DNA of 64,000 nucleotides, from positions 1-64,000 of the forward strand of contig JAGYXB010001798.1 of NCBI GenBank assembly GCA_022495005.1, in the 5' to 3' direction. The DNA is from Rhyacophila brunnea (lineage: Eukaryota; Arthropoda; Insecta; Trichoptera; Rhyacophilidae). The notes beneath the pieces were generated by a model. The model worked only from the letters and a program-made list of their open reading frames with translations. It ran no database searches and was not told where the DNA came from. Positions 22,962 to 36,151 of the stretch are shown piece after piece (position 1 is the stretch's first letter; each line of letters begins with the position of its first letter). A program made the translations under genes and the position numbers.

Positions 22962-23290
22962 CTTTTAATACTGTTGGCCATCTTTAACCAGAATTGAATT
23001 AATTTTCAGTTAATTCTGTTTTGTATGTTTCGAAAAAAAATCGTAAAAAATAAAACACTATTATTGGTTGCTAAGGGGGTCCTAGCAACTAAATTATTAA
23101 TATATACTTGCGTTACTATATAAATTAATATGAAATGTCAAAATGACATTACAGTATTCTATTTTTATTCAGTATTTCTATCAAGTACAAAAAAAAATAT
23201 TTATTAATACATAGAATTGTCAAGTTTATATGATTCAACAGAAAATTTAAAAACGTGGTATATAAAAAGTTCTTTTTATCTTGTGATTGT
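22962..23290 (-). repeat. Dispersed repeat X, copy 3 (partial)
   Basis: Reverse-complement match to the X family, starting inside the unit next to the hairpin element and running to TATATAAAAAGTTCTTTTTA near 23275. Non-coding. Confidence 0.75.
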
Positions 23291-23438
23291 TTTATATAAA
23301 GTTAGGTGGGTAGTGAAAAACAATTGTATATGTTGTAAAATATTTTATTTGTTAAGATTTTTTAATAAATTTACAACGGTACATATTTTGACAGTATCTT
23401 GAAAAACAAACATAAATAAATTACTTAGGTAGGTATAC

Positions 23439-26400
23439 CTATTCAAAGTTATGTGCTAATTGTATCAATATGATAAGATACGTGAGTGTTGTTCCAAGAA
23501 AAGCGTAAACAAAAGTAAAATCAAGATAAAATGTATTACAAGCCACCACGTCCATTGTACAACTTTTACAAAGCTTCAAAAATTGTTTCAGCCATTTCTT
23601 ATGTTTGGAATCTGAAATTCAAAGTAATAATAATATCATAGTATGTAACGATTGTCCAATATTGACATATTATATGAACACACAATTAAGTAATAATTAT
23701 TAAATACAAGAGATTCCTGTAATAATAAATTCCTATTATTACAGGAATAAACGGGTTAACCGGGTATATCGCGTGATTATAAACTTACCGAAAACCGATT
23801 AATTTTACACGGTTAACCGACCGAATTCTTAATATGTATTTTTTACGAACAAAAACACAATTATATAAAAGACACATCAAATGCATAGTGTGGCATGACA
23901 ACAAATAAAATATTACAAACAAAAATTTGTTAAGTATCCTGCAATAACCCTGATAATAGGTACGTAATATTATTATTGCTAGAAGTTAGTTACTTAACTA
24001 ATAAAACATCTTTGAAAGATAAGCCTAGTTATTTATCTTCGTAGAAAGTATGTACATTCAGATGGATAGCCAAGTAAGTATTATGATAACTATTATACTA
24101 TGGATCGAAATAAAATTGAAAGTATGAATATTTAGACATGCAACATATTATCTCCTATATATTATTATCCTAAGAGATTTTGGAAAACGCACCATTTTTG
24201 TAATTTAAATACCGTTTTGTTGATTATTAAAAGAATTCACTTCAATTTTTTGAGCCCCGAATCTACTTCCATTTGAATCCGGCTCAATCTGATAAAACTC
24301 GACACAATCAGAGATAATATCGTTTTTTTTTTTTTTTTTTTTTGTGATTTTACCGAGGCTTTGACTGCGACTCGCTGTCATATCGCCTCTTCTCTTCTAG
24401 AAGGGGATCCGTCGATCAGGTCCTCACTCCTATTCTGTTAAATAACTTTACAATTTTGCCTAGCTCTTCCGTCTTACCCACCGCCAGGACACCCTTCAAT
24501 TCGTCGACATTCTCATAGATATCTGCAATTCGCAGCTGTACTCTGTGAATTTCATATTTGGGGCATTGCAGTGCTATATGTACAATGTCCTCTAAAACAT
24601 GACATTCATCGCAGAGCTGCGATTCGCTTCTTCCCATGAGGACATCAAATCTTTTGCCCATGGTGTGCCCTGTTCTTAGCCTCAGAATTAACTTAAGCTC
24701 ATTCCTCGTCAAAGAAGACTCTACAAACCAGGGCACCTCTCGTGGTGATGGTAGAATTGACTTACTCCATTTCCCCTTTTCTAATGATGCCCTATGGTGA
24801 AAATCTATCCACATACTATGGCACATTTTTTTATAGCCTCATTCCAGTCCAGGTTTTCTGGTATCCACTGATGTGGTACCCCTGAATGGCCGGCTTCCTT
24901 TGCCAGATCATCTGCCCTTTCATTTCCCTCAATGCCCATGTGCGATGGGATCCATTGAAGGCATAGATCTCCTCCTCTATTTTTCTTGGCGTCGATCTGG
25001 TCAAGGATGTGGTATGCTATGGTTTTACTGTTATGTGAGCGAGTTGCTGCGGCAAGATGTTGTAAAGCGCAATCATCGCTTAAAGTGTATTTAATTGCTT
25101 CGTTTATCGCGATGAGTTCCGCCGTCATTATTGGTATCGCTGGGTTTAGCTTCCAGCTCTTGTTTATACCTACTTCTGATATCACAAGAGCTGCTCCTGC
25201 TCTATTCTGATCTTTGGATCCATCTGTATAAAGGTGGCTCCATCCTGCGTACCTCTCTGTCAGCATTTTTTCGACACGCTCTCTTGCTTTATCGGATACT
25301 ATGCTCCGTTTTGGTTTGTCTATTCCTTTGACCTCTAGTTGGATAACAGAGCTGAGGTCGTAGGTACCAACTGGCCTCCTCAGCGAATACATACCTAGGC
25401 ATTTTGTATTTAATACCTCCCAACTTTCTGTGGCTTTAAGGATTCCTACCAGTAGGTGGGAGCTTTCTTTTCTCATAGTATGTATTGCTTTCAACGAGCT
25501 CGTATAGGAGTTTCACCTTTGCCAATATGGGGTTATCTATTATAGATTTCCACTTCATCCATGTCTTGGTAGCCAGTGCCCATCTCCTGACATTCAGTGG
25601 AGGTACGCTGAGTTCCGCTTGTAGCACGTGAATGGGCGTTGTCCTGATAAATCCTCCACATATTCTTAATGCTTTGGACTGGATGCGATCTAGCCTCACC
25701 GAATTAGTTTCTGCAGCGGAGTGGTAAAACATGCTCCCGTAATCTAATCGGCTTCTAATGAGTGCCGTGTATAACCTTCTCATATGAATGGGGTGTACGC
25801 CCCACCCACCTCCCGCCAGTACTTTGAGTATGTTCAGAGGTTGTGTCAGGCTATTCGCGCGATGACTAATATGATGCTTCCACGTTAGTCTATAGTCCAG
25901 GTTCATACCTAAAAATTTATAAGTGTCTACTCTTTCTATTATAGTGCCGTCGATTTTTAAGTTAAGCTGGTTTTGTCTCTTGCCTCTGGCAAAAAGTACC
26001 ACCTTAGTTTTGCTGGGAGCTACTTTGAGGCCTCGCGTTTCCAATAATAATTTTATTTCGTCAAGACTCTTCTGCATTAACCTTTGACATTCATCTACTC
26101 TTTTTCCCGAACAAAAAAGTGCAAAATCATCTGCATATTGTACAATGTTGACCCTTGTTATTAACTTTAATATGTCAGTTGTAAGAATGTTGAATAGTAA
26201 TGGGGATAGGGGGTCTCCTTGCGGAAGGCCTCTAGAGCATACCGTACTCTTCTTTTCATTATTAATGCACATGGTGATTTTTCTTTCATTTAAATACTGC
26301 TTAAGATATTTAGTGATCTTCCCACCGATTCCCCATTCATTCAACACCCTTGACACTTCTTTCACATGCACATTATTATACGCATCCTGGATGTCCAGGA

Positions 26401-29400
26401 ATGTTGTCAGAGTTACTTCGTTTTTGACCTGTGCTGCATTGATGTCTAGTACTAGGTTGCCTATGTTCTCCAGAGTCGACTTTTGCCTTCTGAATCCCGT
26501 AGTATTGTGATGAAATAGTTGTTTTTTCTCTGCAAACCATTCGATTCTTCTTGCAATCATCTGGTTGAACGTTTTGCACATGCATGATATGAGTGCAATT
26601 GGTCTGACTGACGACACTAGGGTAGGGTCTCGCCCTGGTTTTAAGATTGGGATAATCATCGTTTCCTTCCATTGCCTAGGGACTTTTCCGGTTTCCATGA
26701 TTAAGTTGAATATCTCCACTAGTTTATTTTTTCCGGTCTCTGGCAGCTGAGCGATCATGGAATATGAAACTTCGTCCATGCCGGGGGCAGTGTCTTTATT
26801 TTTGGTTACTGATCTTAGTTCCGCCACTGTAAGAATTTCATTCATTGTATCATTAGGATTATATGTTTCCTGTTCTGCAATTTCTTCCTTCGTTTCGTCA
26901 CTTTTACTTGCTAGTTGTTCAAGGAGGAGTGACGCCATGCTTTCATCCAGTTGATTTTTGAATTTGTTTCCCGATTTGCCCTTCATCCAACTCATTTTTC
27001 TCCACATTTCTGAGTAGGAAGTCTCTGAGTTGACGGAGTCACAAAATGCTTTCCAACTTTCTCTTTTGGCTTTTAGGATTACTTTTCGAGTTGTGGCTTG
27101 CTTTTTCTTTAGTTCTAGGTAGTTTTCTGTTGAACTGATTTTTTTGAAGCGAGTATAGGCAAGCCTTCTCTCAGCGATTGCCTTTGATACTTCGGAGTTC
27201 CACCATGGTTTTGGTCTAAAGTTTTGGTGACTGCATACTTTGAGTCTCGGAATGCTTGAATTTGCCCCATTATTCAATATTGCCTCCAATTTATCATACT
27301 CTACTTGTACATCTCTGGTAGGTTCTGTAAGTCTGTCTATGTCATTTGAGATGATTTTTCGATATTGTTCCCAGTTTGCTTTAGGGTAATTTCTTCTTGG
27401 GATCATTTCTGTTTGGCATTGATTTTCCACAAACTCGATGATAATGGGTAAATGGTCACTGCCCATAGTATCGGAGTCTATTTTCCAATCAGTTTCCAGT
27501 ACCAGCTCATTGGAGATAAATGTTATATCCGGTGCCGCTCCTCTCTGATTTGGAGGGGCGACCCTGGTACTTTGTCCATTGTTAATCGCTACTAAGTCAG
27601 AGTCAAGACATACGTCAGCGACATCCTCTCCTCTTGCGTCTCGAAGTATATGATCCCACATTGGGTGGTGTGCATTGAAATCCCCACCCATAATTGATCC
27701 CTCTCCCATTTGATCGAAGAGCCTGCTCCATGCGTTTTTCCGAATGGTAACATTGGGTTTACAATATATTGCTGTCACTGATTTTAGTTTTTGTGTCCCT
27801 CTGATTTCGACTTGACATGCCTCCAGTTCAGTAGGAAGGCCTTGTAGGGTCTTTTCTTTAGACGCCAGTGTTTTATGCACCAGTATCGCTATTCCTCCGT
27901 AACCATCCCCTCTGTCTTTTCTATACATCGTGTAATCATTGAATTTCAGATAGTCTAATTCAGACCTCAGCCAAGTCTCTGAGATTAATGCTATTGAAAT
28001 TTTTTGTCTTATTAAGTAGAGTTCTATATCATCCTTCTTTTGCTTCATACTTCTGGCATTTCATTGTAAAATCCTAATTTGTTTTTTACTATCCATTTTG
28101 CTGCAGAACCTCCCCTAGAATTTCCCCTAAGTTTCCTTCTTTGAAGTGTTTGCATACCCAGTCTACTGCTTTAATTATTAGTTGTTTAATGATCTGCTGC
28201 CAATCTCCCCCTTTCAGCAAGACTTTCATAATTTCTCCCATCGCGTTAACCTCTGTCTTCCCTTTTGAATTTTTCTTATTTTTTGTAGGCTTTACGCTAC
28301 TACCTGTAGCTATTATTGTTGAGCCTGAAGCTTCTACCACCGCTTCTTCTTTCTTTTTGATTTCCTTAGTTTTTTGAATTGTTTCGCTTTCATCTCTTCC
28401 TACGATTTTTTTTTTGTTTTAATATGTCAGCATAGCTATTATTTAACATATTTTTTTTTGCTTCCTTGAAAGGTATGTTTATTTTTTTCATTGCTTCTTT
28501 GCAATTCTTTTCCTCTTGCCACTTTGGGCATTTTTGGCTATTTGCCGCGTGGTTGCCTTTGCAATTGATGCACGTAATTTCCTCATTTTTTTCGCAGGTT
28601 TTGTGGTTTTCACCACACTTAGGGCACGTTTCTACTGTACGTCCGCAATTGTTCGCGATACGCCCATATCGCCAGCATTTGTAGCATTGCATAACCCTGA
28701 ATACATACGGTTCTACAGCAAAAGAGACTCCATATATGTAAATTGTTCTCGGCAATATTTTCTCCCCAAATTTAATACTGACTGACGAGGTCTTTGTCAG
28801 CTCTCCTGTATCACCTTTTTTTGTCAACCTCTTAAGGTTGATTACTTTTGCATCACTTTTGATTTCCATTTGCAGTTCTTGGAGGTCCATATCAATATCG
28901 ACTTTTCTTATTACTCCATAAGAGCAGGAGTCATTCTCTTTGGTCACAAAACCGAGATCTTTGAGTTCTCCAGCTTGTTTCACTTTATCTGCTTCTTTTT
29001 CGTCTTCTACTTGGATGTACGTCTTTAAATTTTTATTGTAAATTTTCTGTACTTTTACTCCTGCCTTATGCAGCATCTGCGCTATTTTCAGCTTTAATGG
29101 AATTTTACTTCCCGTCGCTATCATGACGATGTTTTGGTTTCCCTTTGGAGTGACCCCAGAGTCTCTTCTGGGTTTTTTTCCAGAGGTCACCGTCTGCCAT
29201 TCTTCTTCTTTTTCTCCAACCACTTCCTCTTCATCATCGTTTCTTTTCTTCTTCGTTTTTTTCGTTTCATTCACTTCCATTGTGGTGTTTTCCATTTTAT
29301 TGTTTTTGCCGTTCACGCGGTCTTGGAATTCGCGCAACAGTGTGAACAAAAAACAGTGTGGACAACCCCTCGCTTCACAGCGTTTGACGCACTCCCCGCA

Positions 29401-32400
29401 CAAAGTGCACTATCCGTGCAACAATAAATATTTTTCACTTTTTCTCAAGCACTGGCACTGATTGTCAAAATCACATGGGACCACACATGTTGAGTTTATT
29501 GTCAAATTCATTTACAAACAATATTATTTTTGTTGTATCACGTATTTATAAACGTTCGCGAGTAACCAGGCGAATGCGACACGAATACGCAAGCGAAGTT
29601 GTACAACCTCACTCCACCGAATATCGTTTTTAAATAGCGTTTTATATCCGTCACCATACATTTTGGCATCTTGCTGGCCATCTACGGCAAATTGATTATA
29701 ATGTCGCTTAATACTATCTATATAATCGATATTTCACAAATCTAAATTAATATTCCACAAAACTATTCAAATCTTTAAGCGGCACATTGGCGTACTACGT
29801 AGTTTTAACAAGAAATAAATGCATATTTCCTCACTAATTACTACGAAAATATAATCTAAGAACAAGACACTGCTTTTTATCTCTCAAACTAATAGACTAA
29901 TGATTGTCAATTGTTTTAGCATATTACAAGTTCATTTGAGAATTCATATTTAGAATTTGCAGGAATAATCTAAAAAATATGAAATTTCTATTAGCACCCA
30001 TAAATAATCAATTTCAATCAAGATATTTATTGTAAAATGCAGATAATTTTAATACTTCTATCAATAAATTGAATAATTTAGACTTAATAAATAAGAAACT
30101 ACATTATATAGGTATATATTATTTTCTTCTCAATATTATAGTAAGTCGACTTATTAGTTAGTATTGGTATATTTTGTACAAAATGGTGATGGATCGAATG
30201 GAAATATTATTGTTCTACGAAAAAAATCCTAAAATGCTCAAATTTGACGTGAAAAATGGTGTCCATCTGCATCGAAGTGTCTAAAAACTAAAAAGAAATA
30301 TTATCTATCTGCTTGATTTATTTTATTATGACATTACAATTTCCATACATCTTTAAATGACTGTTTTAGTACTAATATTAAATCATTTCACTTGAAAAAT
30401 AAAAATAATACTGATACCGACAAAAACAGTTTTTTGAAACCCCCGAAAAATTGACTATAAATGTCAGATAGATACTATTGTCAGATCAACGTCGAAGTAT
30501 CACATACTTCCATATATAATAGATAGGTAGTTATCGTGATTCAGTAATAATTGTATTATTTTTACATTTAGCTAGGTAAATAAAATTGATGTGACGTTTA
30601 ATACAAGTAGGTAATTAAAAATTAATAATGTTTGTATATTTTATAATAATAATTATTGTATATAAAATTACGTAACTTTTCTTCTTCTTTTATGTCATTA
30701 GTAACTATTAATTAATATTTACTCAATAAAAATAAAATTCCAATAATGCTTCTTATTATGCATGTCGTTTGCTATTTTATCATTCATCACTTATAAGTGA
30801 AATATAATATACTTATAGTGAAATATAGTCAATTATGACATTTTTATTACACAATTAGGTACAATATGTAATACCTGCTACTTTTTCCACTTTTGTACAT
30901 GATAACAATAATACTTTTTTTATTTCTCCACCCAGATAATTTGTTAAATAATAAATTTAGCATGTTGGAATTTATTCATTAGTAAATTAAGTACTTTAAA
31001 GAATTTTAAAATAAAATACCATTTTTGTTCCTAAGCAAAGCATATGGACACACCGCTTCAGGGTGGTAATTAAGAGTATCTTAAAAGACATTATGAGAAA
31101 TAGTTTTTACATTTTTTCAATCTAATGGGATCTTCCCCCATTGAATGAATAATACGTATAATAACGCAATAATCTAAATGTATGAAAAATTAGACTATCC
31201 TGCAGTGGCGATGGGTGGAGGTAGGGTGGATCCACCATAGATAGTATAGACTAAACTTTGTCAGTTATACGTATTTGTTTACATTGAACTAAGACTACAA
31301 TTTACAGATGGTGTTGGTCAGTTTTTAAAATTCAAATTAACCCTGGGAAAGCCAAGCCATAATACGTATCTGTCCATAAAATATTTAAAATTATGCTATT
31401 AAATCATAAATTATTTTGGATATTAATAGATAGAATAATATTTTAACTACTATTGTTTGGTTTAGGCAGGGTTTAATGAATTATAACCAATAACGTTAGT
31501 TCAACAAAAACAAATAAGTATGAATGAAAATGTGCAATATATATAAACATATTATATTCTATTAAAATATCAGTGGTGGCAATCGGCGATTGCCAGGAGT
31601 TCTGCTAGGCCTATCAGTCTGAAGTGGTGTCAGACGATATTGTGAAGGCCAGACTCCAGAATAGACTACGCATATGACCCCAAATTTATATTGGCAGTGA
31701 CGACTTGCAAATCGTAAAATTGACAAATCAGCGAAATGTCAGACTGTCTGTGGTGAATTAAAATCCATCCCGAAGGGAAAACTATGGTGCCGTCCATGCA
31801 TACTTCACAATTATACTAAACCGTCAAGCCGTCTGCAAGACTTAGCGAGACAGACTGGCGTCCGCCAGCTGGCTCAGCTAGTTTCTTGTTAATCTGACAG
31901 TTTAAACCGGTTAGTTATTAGTAAAAATATGTTAACCGGGTTAATTGGATGCCCTAAATTATCTAGTAAGTCCAAAATAGAATTTTAGAATTTTATTACT
32001 ACAGCAGACGTCATATGCCTTTATTTTATGTACCTATATAGCTAATTATATCAGTAAATAATAATATATTATATTGTATCACAATATCAGGCATGTCCAA
32101 CTTCAAGTTGGCTACGGTTTATTATTCAGTATCAAAGCTTGTCATTAACTTGAACAAACGTGTTTTATTTGGCTTTACCATTCGTCATGAAAATGATAAG
32201 TTTTACTCTACTTTTGGGCATTTAGTGCACTCACCATCAAACTATTCTCATACTGTGCAAAGATTCTACTGTGCGACGGTTAGGGGAATCTATTCCTGAG
32301 GCATTCAGTGAGTGATGCAATATGAATTAAGTGATATGATGAGGTGACGTGATCTGTTGAGGTCTGTGCTACCCGTTACTTTACCGTGATAGCTTTAATG

Positions 32401-34050
32401 TAGGTAGATACTTACATATTTCTGTATAAAGTAGCGATTTTGTGAGTATTGCTTGTGTTATTTTTCTCTCGTACTTCAACAATTCACAAATGCAGGCAGG
32501 AACCAGGAGTAAAATGGCGTCATGGATTGGCCAGCAAATGCAAATGATAAAATTCATGTCAACCATCTACGGCAGTAAAGAGAAAATAACTTTGAATCGT
32601 TAATAGCTTTGTGAAGAACTAAGAAGTGAAGAAGAAATACGTATTTGATATTAGTGCAAATTTTATTATTGAATATTTGATATCAATCAATGTCAAATAA
32701 TCTTATTGAATATAATTGGATCATTATGATCAAAATGAGCGTTCCATCTAAAATTATCGCTGGAGGTTTTTGTAAAATCAGCGCTCGAAATGGACGAAAC
32801 GTACTGGAGAGCAGCTCCTGTTCATTAAATCCCCGAGATCATCACCCCGTCTAGTGGAAAAAATAAATATTGCATTCCGGTTTGAGAGTATTGTTGAAAA
32901 GTAATAAAATATATTTTTATTAAAGTTTATACTTGTCAGAATCATAACCTAAATCTCGATTTTCGTCTACGGCACTGAGAACATTTTATTATTAAAGATT
33001 TACTTATACAGATAATGACAATGAACAATAAAATGACTCACTAAATATCTTTTTTGGTTCCAAGAATCCACAAAGATTATTATAAAATTCAGAATAAAAA
33101 TACCAGGGGACAATAAAAGCTAGAATCAAAAAAAAAATACATGTAGTGTTTAGCTATTAGTGATATTCTGTGCATGCGGGCCATAGCTTATAGTTTTAAT
33201 GATTAATTTGTTTATTTACCACAGTATTGAAAGTTGACTTGACTAAATCCAAACTTTCGAATAGTTTCAAGTATATTGTCATAAGATTTACTATTTCATC
33301 TTCTGTTACTAATATGGCATTAATTTTCAATGACTTTCTTTTATTTTTCGGTATTGTTATTCTGGCAATTATAAACGAGAGAATTGGATCAATTTGTAAT
33401 GATTCAATGTCTTCTATAGCAAATGCGGCACACATTTTCTTATTGAGTACATATAAATACGTCAACAAAATGAGGATATTTAGACAGAATTTATAATACG
33501 CGAAGTCAACCACCAATATTGTAAAATAAAGCCACCCAGTTGAAATGTTTTGAAATGTATTGAACTGAAATTTACCTTCTCGATAGATTACACAGATAAA
33601 AATAAATAAAAGTATACAAAAATGTACAGTATAACCGAATATTTTACCGGAATAAAACGCATTTGTAACATTTAAATGTCTGTCAATGACTTCGATATTT
33701 TTTACAAGTTTAATTATTGATTTATAATGTGTGAATGAGAAAAATACCCAAACAAAAACCGCGTTTAATGTATGTAAAATGTAATTAGACATTAGAGAAA
33801 CGCTGATTATATTGTTGATTTTAAAATAAAGATTTACTGTTGTTATTACTAAACCATACGTCGGTATAACTGAATATATACTTAATAGTAAAACATATAT
33901 TTTAAAGAAATATCGTATAAATACGACGTCATGTGAAAAATTGTATGTTACGCCTAAAACTGAGTATAAAATTCTGAATGGCTCGACTTTGTTTATATAG
34001 GTATTTTCCATCAAAGATTTCTTATACTCTGTTTTCTTGGGATAAGCCAT
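23439..34050 (-). CDS. Gustatory receptor Gr-B, four exons
   Basis: This is a multi-pass gustatory receptor, a close paralogue of Gr-A. Exons on the minus strand are 34050-33220 (277 codons), 33119-33042 (26 codons), 32566-32416 (50 codons plus one base) and 23611-23439 (ending TAG). Introns are 100, 475 and 8804 bases, with the same positions and phases (0, 0, 1) as Gr-A and Gr-C. Donors are GTAAAT, GTGAGT and GTAAGT. The protein is about 410 aa with no internal stop. Exon 3 encodes IHDAILLLVPACICELLKY. Exon 4 ends in TYLIILIQL, the TYhhhhhQF-type last-helix signature. The third intron contains a 5.3 kb LINE in the same orientation, which might disturb splicing or polyadenylation. Ligand unknown. 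Confidence 0.9.
24416..28096 (-). pseudogene. LINE ORF2: endonuclease, reverse transcriptase, RNase H
   Basis: The probable start is ATG at 28096 (MDSKKQIRILQ), followed by TGA where a Trp is usual (QWNARS), so the long open stretch only begins at 28048. Domains in order are: apurinic endonuclease (SETWL, GGDFNAHHPMWD, GSDHLPI); reverse transcriptase (GFRRQKSTLEN, LPQGDPLSPLLFNI, the catalytic YADD in VQYADDFALF, and YKFLGMNLD); RNase H (LYTDGSKD, TAELIAINEA, WIPSHMGIEGNERADDLAKE); and a C-terminal zinc motif C-x2-C-x7-H-x4-C (CDECHVLEDIVHIALQC). Frameshifts at about 25470 and in an A-run near 24825 separate RNase H and the C-terminal end. Inactive as it stands, but recently intact. Confidence 0.88.
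28089..29403 (-). pseudogene. LINE ORF1 (Gag-like, CCHC zinc knuckles)
   Basis: A basic N-terminal region is followed by an RNA-binding middle and three zinc knuckles (CYKCWRYGRIANNC, CPKCGENHKTC, CINCKGNHAANSQKC). The frame breaks in an A9 run near 28409-28417. The downstream piece (28340-28089, ending LGEILGEVLQQNG) continues the same protein. Its stop overlaps the ORF2 start: ATGGATAG contains both the ORF2 ATG and the ORF1 TAG. The protein would package LINE RNA. Confidence 0.85.
29632..31202. other. Intron 3 of Gr-B, no gene seen
   Basis: Very AT-rich intronic DNA with no convincing open frame or named repeat. Confidence 0.4.
31203..31540 (+). mobile_element. Y-type hAT element, diverged copy
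   Basis: It starts CAGTGGCGATGGGTGGAGGT and continues with the Y-family interior (ACTTTGTCAGTTATACGTAT, ACAGATGGTGTTGGTCAGTT). The right end and target duplication are not clear. Intronic to Gr-B. Confidence 0.6.
31541..32415. other. Rest of Gr-B intron 3, no gene seen
   Basis: A GC-richer block at 31570-31910 (CAGTGGTGGCAATCGG and repeated CAGACTG words) may be another transposon end. No partner was found. The open frame at 32093-32299 has no recognisable motif. Confidence 0.35.
32779..32890 (+). mobile_element. W-type hAT MITE fragment
   Basis: It starts CAGCGCTCGAAATGGACG and continues with the CCGAGATCATC and GTGGAAAAAATA words of the W family. It lies in intron 2 of Gr-B. The right end is not recognisable. 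Confidence 0.5.
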
Positions 34051-34489
34051 AGTTATTATAAGTATGCCTTCAAATACATGTCCTGTGAGTATTAATTATA
34101 GCAATTAAAATAAAACACAATTAATATAATATAGTTTGGTAGGTACCTAATATCTAATACATTAGCAAGAATTTGTGGATTTAGTACCATTGTGTTTTTT
34201 TTTTAAATTTTAATTAATATAATGTCTTTTCATTCAGAATTGACAGGTGATCATCACGTATTTGACAAGTAAATCAATCATTTTTATGGAAGTGTTATCA
34301 ACGTGAGTCGGAAAATGATATTATTTATATTACGTGTGTATTATAATAGTAGATATAATTATTGTATTGGATTCAGGTGTGGCTCTACCTTAAGGGTTCA
34401 TAGTGACCATCGGCCGTCGATTGTTTGGTTACACGTAAATTGTACGTAAAACATTTCACCGTGAGCTTTATTAACGGAAAGAGATGACT

Positions 34490-35580
34490 GTATACTATAC
34501 GGTCAATGACATTATTAATGGACAACGCACTCAATACAGTAGCTAGCAAGTAATTCGCGCATAGCTACATTCGCACATGTATAGGTAGACGTCATGCAAT
34601 TTCCATTATACGATATCACGCATCGGGAATTTATAGCAATATTGCGAGGAGGTGTGAGGATGATGAGGTAGGTAGATGGACTTCAATGGATCGAAGGTAG
34701 ATGCGTGTTTGAGTAAATATCAGTTTATTCTCCTCAACAATACTTGAACAATTCTTACAGACAATATATTTAGAATTAAGGTTAAATTGATAAAGTTAAA
34801 TTATAAAGGCGTGTTGCTATGAGAAAAGTTGAACTGAATGCGACGAGCAGAGATTCGACTATATGTTTCAAAGATTTGACGACGTGTGTTATCAGATTCG
34901 CCCCGCTTTGAGCTTTTATAGAAGTTTGAACAAAGAAAGGTTATCTGAGGTCAGGACGTTGACCCGATGACCACATGTTACTTGTTTACTGTGAGTTTAC
35001 TAAGTACGAGCAAATCTGATAAGTTGGCACATTTCCTGATTGCTTTATAAGGCCACGGAAATGCTGCTAACGCATACTTGTTACAATGTTGCTCAATAAT
35101 TCTTATGAATAATTATATTTTATCAAGAAAGCAAATGTGTTTATGATGAAATTTGATGTCTTGCAAATTGCTGCGAAAGTTGGTTGACCTGACAGCGTGT
35201 GCAGTCAGTCAGATTATGAATCATGCCAACACGCTTTTCTTATCAACTAGTTTACATAGTAACAAATATTATTAGATACTTAAATATATTATGATTATTT
35301 ATATGTAATGATGAGTTTCCATGCTAGTCCTGACAGCAATATCACCTTTATTGTATTGGCGTTAGAACAGTGTTTCTAGTATCAATGTTCATTTGAGCGA
35401 ACTCATTCGAATCGAACCATTCGGCGGACCCGACAAAAGGCATCGGGAATTTATAGCAATAATACCTTTATTTTAATAGCGTTAGAACAGATTATGCCAT
35501 TCGGCAGACCCGACAAAGAAGTGAGTGTAATTTTTTTCCCCAGATACTTCGTCCATATTAATGTCATTGTATACGGTCTC
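34490..35580 (-). repeat. Repeat V, inverted relative to 54230-54540, interrupted
   Basis: The 34490-34640 part (AATGACATTATTAATGGACA, CACGCATCGGGAATTTATAG) and the 35330-35580 part (GCGTTAGAACAGATTATGCC, ATTCGGCAGACCCGACAAA) are together the reverse complement of the V copy at 54230-54540. About 690 bases (34645-35330) interrupt it. The piece around CATCGGGAATTTATAGCAAT is doubled inside 35340-35520. No gene is seen. Confidence 0.65.
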
Positions 35581-35869
35581 CAATTAATTCAATTAATTTT
35601 CATAGCTGTTTTTGGCAAAATTCATGAATTCAAGAATGAAAACCTAACATAACAAATAATCCAGTATATCAGCTATTTTCAAAATTTGTTTGCTGCTGGC
35701 TTCCTGTAAAGTGTAAACCGACAAGAACCGTGTTTTATTTAGATACGAATTTTATGTCAGTACTATACGACCTAAAGAGGTTGGACAGTCTTTAATACAC
35801 GGCCATATATTTCCGATACAACATTTCACGGTAAAGTATAATACGGCAAACTGCATACGTACAAGTCTC

Positions 35870-36151
35870 CGGACACGTGATTGTTTGGGTCACGCGTCAG
35901 TTGAAATACGACCTTATGATAGAGTGAGTTCAAAAGATTTTTTTGAGCCTCCTTTACCTGAGGTTGTATGGATACTATCCGTGGCTTTATCTAACTGGTT
36001 TCCTCTTAGGTATGCTTATACACAGTTATTTAAACAATAGAAAATATGTATATTTGGCCACGTTTTCTTTCCGACGCATACGCGGTGTAAATGAGAGCTT
36101 TCCCAGTCTCGGTATTATTGACCTGTGTGTCGGTTGTTTCTTCTCCCAAGG
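35870..36151 (+). mobile_element. Jockey/CR1-type LINE fragment (copy 3)
   Basis: This matches copies 1 and 2 through the LRLYGYYPWLYLTGFLLGML region and the IRGVNESFPSLGIIDLC region. It has a small internal deletion and an end at TCTCCCAAGG. Both ends are truncated and frames are broken. Confidence 0.8.

Larger units (their letters stand above)
24323..29619 (-). mobile_element. I-type non-LTR retrotransposon, near full length
   Basis: This is a LINE on the minus strand with a 5' UTR (about 29619-29404), ORF1 (Gag-like), ORF2 (endonuclease, RT, RNase H) and a poly-A tail (T run 24323-24343). The word AATATCG followed by T's occurs at 24316-24327 and again at 29620-29631, a likely target duplication that gives an element of about 5.3 kb. 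Possession of RNase H favours the I/LOA group. It sits within intron 3 of Gr-B. A 5'-truncated relative lies at 52055-52519. Confidence 0.88.

Noticed and set aside
32381..32566. Independent small minus-strand gene of 61 codons
   Set aside because: It is exon 3 of Gr-B read past its GTAAGT donor.
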